This document shows positions 1-7,476 of a DNA stretch of 14,755 bases, piece after piece (within the stretch, counting starts at the first letter, position 1; every line of letters begins with the position of its first letter). Source of the stretch: Actinomycetes bacterium (GTDB lineage Bacteria > Actinomycetota > Actinomycetes > Actinomycetales > Microbacteriaceae). The stretch is from contig JAEYVF010000162.1 in NCBI GenBank assembly GCA_023432005.1, positions 1 through 14,755 on the forward strand, given 5' to 3'. The translations under genes and the position numbers were made by a program. The notes beneath the pieces are model-generated. The model had not been told where the DNA came from and made no database searches. It saw nothing but the letters and a program-made list of their open reading frames with translations.

Positions 1-273
1 GAGCTTCTCCGCTCCCGTGGCGGCTGACGCCGCGCCGTCGGCGAGGCGCGCGGTGCCGTCGGAGAGCGCGCGTGCGCCGTCCGAGAGGGTGCTCGTGCCG
101 GTGTTCGCGGTCGAGAGGCCGTCTGCCAGCTGGCTGGCCCCCGCCGTGATCTTGTCGCTCGTCAGCATGAAGAGCAGGAAGACCGTGAGCAGGAGCACGG
201 TGAGCACGGTGACGGCGGTCTTGACGCCGGCGCCGTGGCGATGGATGCGGGTTGCGGATGTCGCGCTCGTCAT
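1..273 (-). CDS. YhgE/Pip-type membrane protein, N-terminal part (cut by left edge)
   Basis: Only the first 91 codons are in the window; the gene runs off the left edge. The start is the ATG at 273, with AAGGAG seven nucleotides upstream (5'-GAAGGAGTGCTCAATG-3'). The product has a short basic cytoplasmic N-terminus (RIHRHGAGVK), one hydrophobic segment at about residues 19-36 (VTVLTVLLLTVFLLFML), and then an outside region rich in Ala, Ser, Thr, Gly and Asp with repeats of the form LxDGxxxLxDG (QLADGL, TLSDGARAL, ALSDGTARLADGA). That order, one N-terminal membrane anchor followed by heptad-like L-x-D-G repeats, is typical of the YhgE/Pip family (phage-infection-protein-like, ABC-2-permease-related), which usually has further membrane segments at its C-terminus. 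Those would lie outside the window, so the family call rests on the N-terminus alone. It is downstream of acs in the same direction but 190 nt away, so it probably has its own promoter. Confidence 0.7.
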   Translation of the reverse strand, partial: MTSATSATRIHRHGAGVKTAVTVLTVLLLTVFLLFMLTSDKITAGASQLADGLSTANTGTSTLSDGARALSDGTARLADGAASAATGAEKL

Positions 274-380
274 TGAGCACTCCTTCATCGATGTATCTCG
301 AGGTGACGGGAAGCTCCGCCGCGCGTCGACCGCCTTTGGCCGCCGGTGGCCGGAGTCTGCAGAAGGTACCAAGTCCCGAG

Positions 381-400
381 ATGTCTCGATATCAAGATGT
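381..400. promoter_or_regulatory. Near-palindrome, candidate operator upstream of the YhgE/Pip gene
   Basis: ATGTCTCGATATCAAGATGT is an imperfect palindrome centred on GATATC: seven of ten base pairs are symmetric, with the core TCTnGATATCnAGA. It lies about 110 nt before the membrane-protein start. On the minus strand a TGGTACCTT sequence (plus positions 363-371) just downstream resembles an extended -10 element. AT-rich palindromes of this size in otherwise GC-rich intergenic DNA are typical sites for MarR, PadR or TetR dimers, but the protein is not identifiable here. The rest of the 190-nt gap (274-463) shows no clear terminator for acs. Confidence 0.4.
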
Positions 401-463
401 CGGCATCGTGCACACCGGCGTCCGTGGGGGGCCGTCGGCTTGTGGGGAAGGCACCAACGCAGC

Positions 464-2434
464 TCAGCGGGCGCGCACGAGCTCCGCGATGCGCGCCGGG
501 CCACCGGGGTCCTGCAGGCTCGTCGTATCGCCGAGCGGGCGGCCGTCGACGATGTCGCGCAGCAGCCGCCGCATGATCTTGCCCGAGCGGGTCTTGGGCA
601 GCTCGGGGACGAGGTGGATGTCGCGCGGCTTCGCGATCGGGCCGATCGCGGACGCGACGTGCGCGCGCAGCTCGGCCACGGCATCCGCACCCGCCTCGCG
701 CGAGGGGATCACGAAGGCGACGATCGCCTCGCCCGTGACGGCGTCGTCGGCTCCCGTGACGCCCGCCTCGCCGACGAGCGGATGCGCGACGAGCGCCGAC
801 TCGATCTCGATCGTCGAGAGGCGGTGACCCGACACGTTGATGACGTCGTCGACGCGCCCGAGCAGCCACACGTCCCCGTCGGCGTCGATCTTCGCGCCGT
901 CGCCCGAGAAGAAGTAGCCGCGATCGGCGAAGCGCCGCCAGTAGGAGTCGAGGTAGCGCTGGGGGTCGCCCCACACGGTGCGTGCGAGCGAGGGGAACGG
1001 ATGCGGGATCACGAGGTAGCCGCCCGCGCCCGGCGGCACGGGGTCGCCCTGCTCGTCGACGACGAGCGTCGACAGCCCGGGGAGCGCCTTCGTGGCCGAC
1101 CCGGGCTTGATGGTCGACAGACCGGGGGCCGGCGCCATGATCGCGGCTCCCGTCTCCGACTGCCACCACGTGTCGACGACGGGCGCGCGGCCCGCGCCGA
1201 GCTGATCGCGGAACCACACCCACGCCTCGGGGTTGATCGCCTCGCCGACCGAGCCGAGCAGACGGATGCTCGAGAGGTCGTGCTCGGCGGGCACGCCATC
1301 CGGGAACCACGTCATGAGCGTGCGCACGAGCGTCGGGGCCGTGTAATAGACGGTGACGCCGTAGCGCTCGATGATCTCGAAGTGGCGCGTGGGCCGCGGG
1401 GTGTCGGGCGTGCCCTCGTAGATCACCTGCGTCGTCGCGTTGCTGAGCGGCCCGTAGAGCTCGTAGGTGTGGGCCGTGACCCACGCGAGGTCGGCCGTGC
1501 ACCAGTGCACGTCGTCGGGCTTCGCGTCGAACGCCGCCCAGTGCGTCCACGACGCCTGCGTCAGGTAGCCGCCGCTCGTGTGCACGAGGCCCTTCGGCTT
1601 CCCGGTCGTGCCCGAGGTGTAGATGATGAACAGCGGCGTCTCGGCGGGGAACGCCTCGGCCGCGTGGGTGTCGGACTGGCGGTCGACGAGCTCGTGCCAC
1701 CACACGTCGCGGCCCTCGGTCCAGGCGATCGCGTCGCCCGTGCGGCGCACGACGAGCACGTGCTCGACGTGATCGAGGCCCGCGACCGCGGCATCCGCGT
1801 TCGCCTTCACGGGCACCGCCGTGCCGCGGCGGAACTGGCCGTCGGTCGTGACGAGCAGCTTCGCTCCCGTGTCCTCGACGCGGAAGCGCAGGGCCTCGGC
1901 CGAGAAGCCCCCGAAGACGAGCGAGTGGATGGCGCCGATGCGGGCGATCGCGAGCGTCACGACGACGGTCTCGAGCAGGACGGGCAGGTAGACGACGACG
2001 CGGTCGCCCTTCTCGACGCCGAGCTCGGTGAGCGCGTTCGCCGCGCGCGCGACCTCGCGCTGCAGCTGCGCGAAGGTGAGACTGCGGGTGTCGCCCGGCT
2101 CGCCCTCCCAGTGGAACGCGACCCTCTCGCCGAGCCCCGCCTCGACGTGGCGGTCGACGCAGTTGACGGCGACATTGAGGGTTCCGTCGGCGAACCATTC
2201 CGCGCGGGGCGGCTGCAGGGTGCCGTCCTCGGTGAGGGCGGGAGTCCAGTCGAGGCCGCGGGTGAACGGGGTCGCCCAGGTGAGCCGGCGGGCCGCCTCC
2301 ACCCAGAACGCCTCCGGATCCTCGGCGGCGCGCGCCCATGCATCCGCGTCGACGTTGGAGGTCGCCGCGAGCCCCGGCGGGGGCGCGTAGGCCCGCGTCT
2401 CCACCAGCAGCTCCCGGATCGGCGCGTCAGTCAC
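464..2434 (-). CDS. acs: Acetyl-CoA synthetase (AMP-forming acetate--CoA ligase)
   Basis: Activates acetate with ATP to acetyl-AMP and then forms acetyl-CoA in the cytoplasm. With the GTG at 2434 as start it has 656 residues, close to the usual length of about 650. Visible in order: N-terminal Acs domain to about residue 90; nucleotide-binding motif YTSGTTGKPKG at 272-282; DTWWQSETG at 421-429, whose tryptophan is typical of the small acetate pocket; the hinge and core motif GRVDDVINVSGHRLS at 526-540; and TRSGKIMRR with catalytic Lys619, the residue acetylated in known Acs proteins. The frame stays open to a GTG at 2485, but the start at 2434 gives the usual length and has TACCGT seven nucleotides upstream, fitting a leaderless message. 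No Shine-Dalgarno sequence precedes either start. It lies 140 nt after the LLM gene and probably has its own promoter. All catalytic motifs are intact. Confidence 0.95.
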   Translation of the reverse strand: MTDAPIRELLVETRAYAPPPGLAATSNVDADAWARAAEDPEAFWVEAARRLTWATPFTRGLDWTPALTEDGTLQPPRAEWFADGTLNVAVNCVDRHVEAGLGERVAFHWEGEPGDTRSLTFAQLQREVARAANALTELGVEKGDRVVVYLPVLLETVVVTLAIARIGAIHSLVFGGFSAEALRFRVEDTGAKLLVTTDGQFRRGTAVPVKANADAAVAGLDHVEHVLVVRRTGDAIAWTEGRDVWWHELVDRQSDTHAAEAFPAETPLFIIYTSGTTGKPKGLVHTSGGYLTQASWTHWAAFDAKPDDVHWCTADLAWVTAHTYELYGPLSNATTQVIYEGTPDTPRPTRHFEIIERYGVTVYYTAPTLVRTLMTWFPDGVPAEHDLSSIRLLGSVGEAINPEAWVWFRDQLGAGRAPVVDTWWQSETGAAIMAPAPGLSTIKPGSATKALPGLSTLVVDEQGDPVPPGAGGYLVIPHPFPSLARTVWGDPQRYLDSYWRRFADRGYFFSGDGAKIDADGDVWLLGRVDDVINVSGHRLSTIEIESALVAHPLVGEAGVTGADDAVTGEAIVAFVIPSREAGADAVAELRAHVASAIGPIAKPRDIHLVPELPKTRSGKIMRRLLRDIVDGRPLGDTTSLQDPGGPARIAELVRAR

Positions 2435-2441
2435 GGCCTCG

Positions 2442-2447
2442 ACGGTA
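2442..2447 (-). promoter_or_regulatory. Candidate -10 element for a leaderless acs transcript
   Basis: Reading on the minus strand, TACCGT is followed by seven bases (CGAGGCC) and then the acs GTG. A TANNNT hexamer at this distance would start transcription on or beside the first base of the start codon. No convincing -35 is seen; TTCGGG sits 18 nt upstream and shares little with TTGACA. This is inference from spacing. Confidence 0.4.
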
Positions 2448-2464
2448 GCCCCGGCGTCGCGCCC

Positions 2465-2497
2465 GCCCGAATCGGGCCGCAACACCGTGTCACACGG
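2465..2497. promoter_or_regulatory. Two adjacent 13-bp perfect palindromes upstream of acs
   Basis: GCCCGAATCGGGC (2465-2477) and CCGTGTCACACGG (2485-2497) are each a perfect 6+1+6 inverted repeat. Their centres are 20 bp apart, about two helical turns, placing them at about -37 and -57 from the proposed acs start at 2434. One-base loops make them poor RNA hairpins, so protein-binding DNA sites are the better reading. They differ in sequence, so two regulators are possible. CCGTGTCACACGG does not fit the spacing of a CRP/GlxR box (TGTGA-N6-TCACA). Confidence 0.4.
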
Positions 2498-2564
2498 CTC
2501 AGATGACGCGAGGGTGTGCGCACGCGCGGAGCCGGGCGCTCGCGCGCGGCCGGCGGAGCGGCGC

Positions 2565-2586
2565 GCGCCGCGGATTATCGCGGCGC
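2565..2586 (-). terminator. GC-rich hairpin over the LLM gene stop codon
   Basis: GCGCCGCG and CGCGGCGC form an 8-bp perfect stem around the loop GATTAT. It spans the last codons and stop (2575-2577) of the minus-strand LLM gene. There is no U-tract after it on that strand; the following sequence is further GC-rich. It may be a weak U-tract-free terminator or 3'-end stabiliser of the upstream operon. Confidence 0.3.
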
Positions 2587-3585
2587 AGAAGCCAACGCAG
2601 GGATCACCTGCTTCTCGAAGAGCTCCACGCCCGAACGGTCGTACGCCGAGTCGGGGAAGTAGTGGATGCTGTAGCCGAGCCCCAGCTCGTTGCGCTCGCG
2701 CAGCACCTCGACGATCTGCTCGGGCGTGCCCGCGAGACCCTCCTTCGAGCCCGTGCCGTGGTACTGCTCGACGACCGCGGCGGCCTTCTCGGCACCGATG
2801 TACCTCGCGAGGCGCTCCTCGTAGGACTCGACCTTGCGCCTCACATCGGCCTCGGTCTCACCGATGATCGTGCTGAAGTTGCTCGACCGCGTGATGCTCT
2901 CGAAGTCGGTTCCGAGCGTCTCGCAGTGCCCGCGCAGGATCTCGCTCTTGCGCGCGAACTCCTCGGCACCGCCGTTGAAGTTGGTGTAGCTCGCGTACTG
3001 CGCCGCGATCTTGAGCGTCACCTTCTCGCCGCCGCCGGCGACCCAGATCGGGATGCCGCCCTCCTGCAGCGGGCGGGGCTCGACGATCGCTCCGTCGATC
3101 TGCCAGAACTCGCCGTCGAGGCTCGCCTTCCCGGTCGTCCACGCCTGGTGCATGACCTCGACGCCCTCCCGCAGCGCGCGGAGGCGGGCGGGCGCATCCG
3201 GGAACCCGTAGCCGTAGGCACGCCACTCGTGCTCGTACCATCCCGCTCCGATGCCCATCTCGAGGCGGCCGTTCGAGATGAGGTCGACGGTGGAGGCGAC
3301 CTTCGCGAGGTACGCGGGGTTGCGGTAGGCGATGCACGTGCACATCTGGCCGAGACGGATGCGCGAGGTCGAGGCCGCGAAGGCCGCCATGAGCGTCCAC
3401 GCCTCGTGCGTGGCCTCCTCGCTCGGCACGGGCGTCGTGTGGAAGTGGTCGTACACCCACAGCGACTCCCACGGGCCGGCCTCCGCCGCCTGGGCGAGAT
3501 CGTGCATGACGCCCCAGTGCCTGGCGGGGTCGATCCCCACGAGGTCGAAACGCCAGCCCTGCGGGATGAAGATGCCGAACTTCAC
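2575..3585 (-). CDS. LLM class F420-dependent oxidoreductase, Rv1855c-like family
   Basis: A 336-residue luciferase-like monooxygenase-fold (TIM barrel) protein, expected to use reduced cofactor F420 or a flavin. Its opening, MKFGIFIPQGWRFDLVGI, matches my recollection of the Rv1855c family (TIGR03560). Other markers are VYDHFHT at 44-50, the long conserved stretch from RLGQMCTC (77-84) through NGRLEMGIGAGWYEHEW (105-121), EPRPLQ (169-174) and a C-terminal GTPEQIVEVLRE (286-297). The start is a GTG at 3585, preceded by GAAGGG with six nucleotides between. The GTG overlaps the TGA of the upstream acyl-CoA ligase (GTGA, 4 nt), so translation is probably coupled. The substrate is unknown; the coupling hints at a shared acyl-CoA or lipid-related pathway, but that is inference. 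F420 rather than FMN as cofactor is inferred from the family. Confidence 0.9.
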   Translation of the reverse strand: MKFGIFIPQGWRFDLVGIDPARHWGVMHDLAQAAEAGPWESLWVYDHFHTTPVPSEEATHEAWTLMAAFAASTSRIRLGQMCTCIAYRNPAYLAKVASTVDLISNGRLEMGIGAGWYEHEWRAYGYGFPDAPARLRALREGVEVMHQAWTTGKASLDGEFWQIDGAIVEPRPLQEGGIPIWVAGGGEKVTLKIAAQYASYTNFNGGAEEFARKSEILRGHCETLGTDFESITRSSNFSTIIGETEADVRRKVESYEERLARYIGAEKAAAVVEQYHGTGSKEGLAGTPEQIVEVLRERNELGLGYSIHYFPDSAYDRSGVELFEKQVIPALASAPR

Positions 3586-5288
3586 GTGATGCCCTTCTCT
3601 GTTCCGGATTCGATCAGCGCGTCGCGCACCTTGCGGCGCAGCACCTTGCCGATCATCGACTTGGGGAGCTCGTCGACCAGATGCACGCGACGCGGCACCT
3701 TGTACGCGGCGAGCTGCTGCTTCGCCCACGCGCGCAGCGCATCCGTGTCGATGCGGGCGCCGGGCTCCGGCACGATCGCCGCGACGACGTGCTCGCCGTC
3801 GCGCGCGTTCGGGATGCCGACGATCGCGACGTCGGCGACGCCGGTGTACTTGCGCAGAGTGTCCTCGACCTCGGATGGCGACACGTTGAAGCCGCCCGTG
3901 ATGACGAGCTCCTTGATGCGGTCGGTGATCGTCACGAAGCCGTCGTCGTCGACGCTCACGATGTCGCCCGTGCGGAACCAGCCCTGGCTGAACACCTCGG
4001 CCGTGGCCTCGGGCTTGTTCCAGTAGCCCGAGAATACCTGCGGTCCCTTGACGAGCAGCTCGCCCGGGGTGCCGGGTTCGACATCGACCGTCGGGTCGTC
4101 GGGATCGACGACGCGCACCTCGGTGCCGGGCAGCGGGAGGCCCACGGTGCCCGCCCGCCGGTTGGGCGCGACCGGGTTCGCCATGAGCACGGGGGAGCAC
4201 TCGGAGAGTCCGTAGCCCTCGACGAGGTAGCCGCCCGTGAGCTCCTCCCACGGCTCGACGACCTCCTTGGAGAGGGGCATGGCGCCCGAGATCGCGATCT
4301 CGATGCCCGCGAGCGAGACGCCCTTCGCCTCCGCTGCCTTCCGCAGCCGGTCGTAGAGCGCCGGCACGGCGGGCAGGAAGGTCGGCGGGCGCTTCTTGAA
4401 CACGGGGATCACGAGGGCCGGGTCGGGCTTCGGGAAGAGCACGAGCCGCGCCCCCATGCTCATCGCGAAGGTGAGGCTGAGCGTCAGGCCGTAGGCGTGG
4501 AAGAGCGGGAGCACCGCGTGCACGGATGCCGTGCCGCGCGGGATCGACGGCACCCACGCCCTGGCCTGGGCGGCGTTCGCTACGAGGTTGCGATGGCTGA
4601 GGGTCGCGCCCTTCGGGGAGCCCGTGGTGCCGCTCGTGTACTGGATGAGCGCGACATCCTCGGCGTCCGGTCGCGGCACGGTGTCGGGGATCTCGGGGCC
4701 GTCGAGCAGCTTCTCCCACGGGGTCGTGCCGTGCACCTCGGTCGTGAGCTCGGCGCGGCTCGTGCGCGCCTTCTCGATCGGGAGCTTGAGCAGGGCGCGC
4801 ATCTTGAGCGGGAAGGCGCGCGTCATGTCGACGGAGACGATCGCGTCGAGGGCGAGATCGCTCGGGAAGTCCTGCAGCGTCGGCACCGTCTTGTCCCACG
4901 CGATCGCGACGCGCGCCTGGTGATCCTCGAACTGGTGGCGCAGCTCGCGCGGCGTGTACAGCGGGTTGTGCTCGACGACGATCGCGCCGAGGCGCAGCAC
5001 CGCGTAGAACGCGACGACGTGCTGGGGGCAGTTCGGCAGGATGATGGCGACGCGGTCGCCGGCCTTCACACCGAGGCGGCGCAGCCCCTCCGCGGCGCGG
5101 CGGATGTCGGCGCCGAGCTCGGCGTAGGTGGTCTCGCGGCCGAAGAACTCGAGCGCGACGTTCTTGGGATAGGTCTCGACCGACTCGGCGATGAGGTTCG
5201 ACAGCGATCCGGCGGGGATGTCGAGCTCGTGCGGCACGCCGGGGGCGTACGAGTCGAGCCAGGGCTTCTCTGCGGGCGACCGAGTCAC
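3582..5288 (-). CDS. Long-chain fatty acid--CoA ligase (FadD type)
   Basis: A 568-residue AMP-forming acyl-CoA synthetase that would activate a fatty acid as acyl-AMP and transfer it to CoA, in the cytoplasm or at the membrane surface. Motifs in order: YTSGTTGSPKG at 217-227 (ATP phosphate loop), SGAMPLSKE at 334-342, EGYGLSECSP at 357-366 (the fatty-acid/adenine motif), GWFRTGDI at 436-443 with ribose-binding Asp442, the hinge DRIKELVITGGFNVSPSEVE at 456-475, and PKSMIGKVLRR with catalytic Lys548 near the C-terminus. Length and motifs resemble E. coli FadD and the mycobacterial FadD proteins, but chain-length specificity cannot be read. It starts at GTG 5288, nine nucleotides after the aldolase stop, without a good Shine-Dalgarno. 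TAGGCT lies six nucleotides before the GTG. It overlaps the following LLM gene by 4 nt. Confidence 0.93.
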   Translation of the reverse strand: MTRSPAEKPWLDSYAPGVPHELDIPAGSLSNLIAESVETYPKNVALEFFGRETTYAELGADIRRAAEGLRRLGVKAGDRVAIILPNCPQHVVAFYAVLRLGAIVVEHNPLYTPRELRHQFEDHQARVAIAWDKTVPTLQDFPSDLALDAIVSVDMTRAFPLKMRALLKLPIEKARTSRAELTTEVHGTTPWEKLLDGPEIPDTVPRPDAEDVALIQYTSGTTGSPKGATLSHRNLVANAAQARAWVPSIPRGTASVHAVLPLFHAYGLTLSLTFAMSMGARLVLFPKPDPALVIPVFKKRPPTFLPAVPALYDRLRKAAEAKGVSLAGIEIAISGAMPLSKEVVEPWEELTGGYLVEGYGLSECSPVLMANPVAPNRRAGTVGLPLPGTEVRVVDPDDPTVDVEPGTPGELLVKGPQVFSGYWNKPEATAEVFSQGWFRTGDIVSVDDDGFVTITDRIKELVITGGFNVSPSEVEDTLRKYTGVADVAIVGIPNARDGEHVVAAIVPEPGARIDTDALRAWAKQQLAAYKVPRRVHLVDELPKSMIGKVLRRKVRDALIESGTEKGIT

Positions 5289-5294
5289 CCGTCG

Positions 5295-5300
5295 AGCCTA
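5295..5300 (-). promoter_or_regulatory. TAGGCT, candidate -10 element overlapping the aldolase stop codon
   Basis: On the minus strand TAGGCT-CGACGG-GTG joins the aldolase stop (TAG) to the fadD start. TAGGCT fits the actinobacterial -10 pattern TANNNT, and its distance from the GTG would give a leaderless fadD-LLM message. The AGG inside it could instead act as a weak ribosome-binding site. No -35 is recognisable in the end of the aldolase gene. Nearly the same 15 bases occur before the sensor kinase gene. Confidence 0.3.
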
Positions 5301-6362
5301 CGCCGTGGGGCGCGCGAGCTCCTCGCGGATGGCTGCGACGAACGCGTCGATGTCGGCCTCGGTCGTGTCGAACGCCGTCATCCAGCGCACCTGGCCTGCC
5401 GCGCGATCCCAGTCGTAGAAGCGGAAGCGCGCCCGGATGCGGTCGGCCGCGTCGTTCGGGAGCACCGCGAACACGGCGTTCGCCTCGGTCGCCTGGCTGA
5501 AGGCGAGGTTCCGGATCGAGCCGTCGGCGACGCCCGTCTCGAGGGCTCCGCGCAACCGTGCCGCCATGGCGTTCGCGTGGCCGGCGGCACGCAGGCCCAC
5601 CCCGTCGAAGAGGGCGAGCAGCTGCGCGCTGAAGAAGCGCATCTTGCTCGCGAGCTGCATCGTCGTCTTGCGCAGCCGCACGATGTCGGCGACCCGGTCG
5701 GGGTTCAGCACGACGACCGCCTCGACGCCGAGCGCGCCGATCTTGGTGCCACCGAAGCTGAGGATGTCGACCCCGGCATCCGTCGTGAACTCGCGGAACG
5801 GCACGCCGAGGGCCGCGGCGGCGTTCCAGATGCGGGCGCCGTCCATGTGCACGGCGAGGCCCGCGGCGTGCGCGGCGTCGGCGATGGCGCGCACCTCGTC
5901 GGGCGTGTAGAGCGTGCCGAGCTCGGTGGTCTGGGTGATCGACACGGCGGCGGGCTCCGCGCGGTGCTCGTCGTCCATGCCCCACGCCTCCGTCGCGAGC
6001 AGCTCGGGGGTGAGCTTGCCGTCGGGCGTCGGCACGACGAAGAGCTTGAGACCCGCGACCTTCTCGGGCGCTCCGCCCTCATCCGTGTGGATGTGGGCCG
6101 TGCTCGTCGCGACGACCGAGCCCCAGCGGGGCAGGAGCGCGGTGAGCGAGACGACGTTGGCGCCCGTGCCGTTGAAGACGGGGAAGATCTGTGCGCGCTC
6201 GCCGAACTCGGCGCGGATCACCTCGCCGAGACGCGCCGTGTAGACGTCCTCGCCGTAGGCGACCTGGTGCCCGCCGTTCGCGCTCGCGATCGCGTCGAGC
6301 ACCTCCGGGTGGATGCCGGCGTAGTTGTCGCTCGCGAAACCGCGGAAGGAGGTGTCGTGCAA
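5298..6362 (-). CDS. Low-specificity L-threonine aldolase-like PLP enzyme
   Basis: A fold-type I PLP enzyme of the beta-eliminating lyase/threonine aldolase family, expected to cleave L-threonine or L-allo-threonine to glycine and acetaldehyde in the cytoplasm. Visible: DNYAGIHPEVL near the N-terminus; AHIHTDEGGAPEK with the ring-stacking histidine; HMDGARIWNAA with the aspartate that contacts the pyridine nitrogen; and DILSFGGTKIGALG, whose lysine is the PLP Schiff-base residue (Lys207 counted from the TTG start). At 354 residues it is of normal family length. Start: the frame also opens at a GTG at 6368, but that GTG lies inside GGAGGTGA, a near-perfect Shine-Dalgarno, so the TTG at 6362, five nucleotides after GGAGG, is better placed. 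It begins 16 nt after the ABC permease stop and ends 9 nt before fadD. Why it sits behind an exporter is unclear. Confidence 0.9.
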   Translation of the reverse strand: MHDTSFRGFASDNYAGIHPEVLDAIASANGGHQVAYGEDVYTARLGEVIRAEFGERAQIFPVFNGTGANVVSLTALLPRWGSVVATSTAHIHTDEGGAPEKVAGLKLFVVPTPDGKLTPELLATEAWGMDDEHRAEPAAVSITQTTELGTLYTPDEVRAIADAAHAAGLAVHMDGARIWNAAAALGVPFREFTTDAGVDILSFGGTKIGALGVEAVVVLNPDRVADIVRLRKTTMQLASKMRFFSAQLLALFDGVGLRAAGHANAMAARLRGALETGVADGSIRNLAFSQATEANAVFAVLPNDAADRIRARFRFYDWDRAAGQVRWMTAFDTTEADIDAFVAAIREELARPTA

Positions 6363-6364
6363 AG

Positions 6365-6372
6365 TCACCTCC
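6365..6372 (-). promoter_or_regulatory. Shine-Dalgarno that decides the aldolase start
   Basis: GGAGGTGA on the minus strand is complementary to the 16S anti-Shine-Dalgarno sequence. It contains the upstream GTG (6366-6368), which therefore cannot use it, and it is correctly spaced for the TTG at 6362. Confidence 0.6.
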
Positions 6373-6378
6373 CCATTC

Positions 6379-7476
6379 TCAGCCCTTGAGGGCCTCGGCC
6401 AGCTTCACCCGCTGACCGAGCCGCAGGAGCGAGTTCTCGTAGATGCGCGCGCCCACCGCGATCACCGCGATGCACGTCGCGAGCAGGATGCCGAGCGAGA
6501 CGAGCGGCTCCCACCACTGGGCGTCTCCCGTGAAGAGACGCAACGGCATCCCGATCGGCGCCGAGAACGGCACGTACGACATGACCGTCACGACGACGGG
6601 GTTGTCGTTGAAGAACACGACCGCGAAGTACGGGATCATCACGAGCATCGTGACGGGTGTCGTCGTCGAGCCGATGTCCTCGAGTCGCGAGACCATCGCG
6701 CCTGTCGCGGCGAAGAGCGCCGCCAGCAGGATGAAGCCGAACACGAAGAAGATCGCGAACCACACGAACGGCATGCCGAGCCCGAGCAGCAGCTGGCTCT
6801 GCCCCGTGACGCTCAACGCGATGATCGAGATGGCCAGCAGGAGCGCGACCTGGCCGAGCGCGAGGATCGTCGTGCCGACGATCTTGCCCGCGAGCAGCAC
6901 CCGGGTCGGGATGGTGGCGAGCAGGATCTCGACGATGCGGGTCTGCTTCTCCTCCACGACGGACTGCGCGATCGTCGAGCCGAACGTCATCGCCGAGAGG
7001 AAGAAGATGAGCCCGAAGCCGATCGCCACGATGTAGCCGATGAAGCCGGCGGCGCCGCTCGCGTCGAGCAGCTCGACGTCGGGCATGACACTGAGCGCCT
7101 GCACGACGCGCGTGGGCACGCTGTCGTCACCCAGCACGGTGAAGCCGAGCGGCACATCCGCGGGGATGATGGCCGCGTCGACGTCGCCCGCGCGCAGCAG
7201 CGCCTCGGCCTCCTCGCGCGTCGCGACGTCCTGCACGGCGAGCGCTGCGTCATCCGGGATGGTCGCGCCCGCGACGACGGCCACCCGCGGGTCGGCCGCG
7301 TTCGCCGACACGAGCGCGCTCACGATGATCGAGCCGAGCAGCAGCACGAGCAGGAGCCCCGTCGACACGAGGAACGCGACCGACCGCAGGCGCACCAGGA
7401 TCTCGCGTTGGGCGACGAGCCAGACGCTGCGGCCCGTCGAGTACGGGCGGGCGGTGCTCGAGTGCGTCGTGGTCAT
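6379..7476 (-). CDS. ABC-2 type transporter permease, NatB-like
   Basis: A 365-residue membrane protein, the permease partner of the ATPase just upstream. Topology read from the sequence: a cytoplasmic N-terminus, membrane segment at about 34-57, an outside domain of about 85 residues (58-142), then five further hydrophobic segments near 143-165, 198-222, 232-258, 274-290 and 324-346. The stretch VVEEKQTRIVEILLATI (173-189) is the conserved cytoplasmic motif of NatB/ABC-2 permeases and probably contacts the ATPase. The start ATG at 7476 has AAGGAGG with seven nucleotides before it and overlaps the ATPase stop (ATGA). NatAB-type exporters move Na+, antibiotics or peptides out of the cell; the substrate here cannot be read. 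Two-component genes immediately upstream suggest a stress- or antibiotic-responsive exporter, as for Bacillus NatKR-NatAB, though that regulator is of a different type. Confidence 0.9.
   Translation of the reverse strand: MTTTHSSTARPYSTGRSVWLVAQREILVRLRSVAFLVSTGLLLVLLLGSIIVSALVSANAADPRVAVVAGATIPDDAALAVQDVATREEAEALLRAGDVDAAIIPADVPLGFTVLGDDSVPTRVVQALSVMPDVELLDASGAAGFIGYIVAIGFGLIFFLSAMTFGSTIAQSVVEEKQTRIVEILLATIPTRVLLAGKIVGTTILALGQVALLLAISIIALSVTGQSQLLLGLGMPFVWFAIFFVFGFILLAALFAATGAMVSRLEDIGSTTTPVTMLVMIPYFAVVFFNDNPVVVTVMSYVPFSAPIGMPLRLFTGDAQWWEPLVSLGILLATCIAVIAVGARIYENSLLRLGQRVKLAEALKG

Noticed and set aside
2435..2485. Upstream GTG start for acs
   Set aside because: The added 17 residues exceed the usual Acs length, lack a ribosome-binding site and would translate across the palindromic region. 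It cannot be fully excluded.
2485..2497. CRP/GlxR-type site upstream of acs
   Set aside because: CCGTGTCACACGG has half-sites too close together for TGTGA-N6-TCACA.
17..2506. Long open frame on the plus strand opposite acs (829 codons)
   Set aside because: It is antisense to a full-length Acs with all catalytic motifs. Its translation is Arg/Asp/Val-rich without domains, the usual shadow of GC-rich codon use.
2575..5985. Possible fusion of the LLM oxidoreductase with a long N-terminal extension (1136 codons)
   Set aside because: The extra frame overlaps fadD and the aldolase out of frame and is Arg-rich shadow sequence. The true start is the GTG at 3585 with its own ribosome-binding site.
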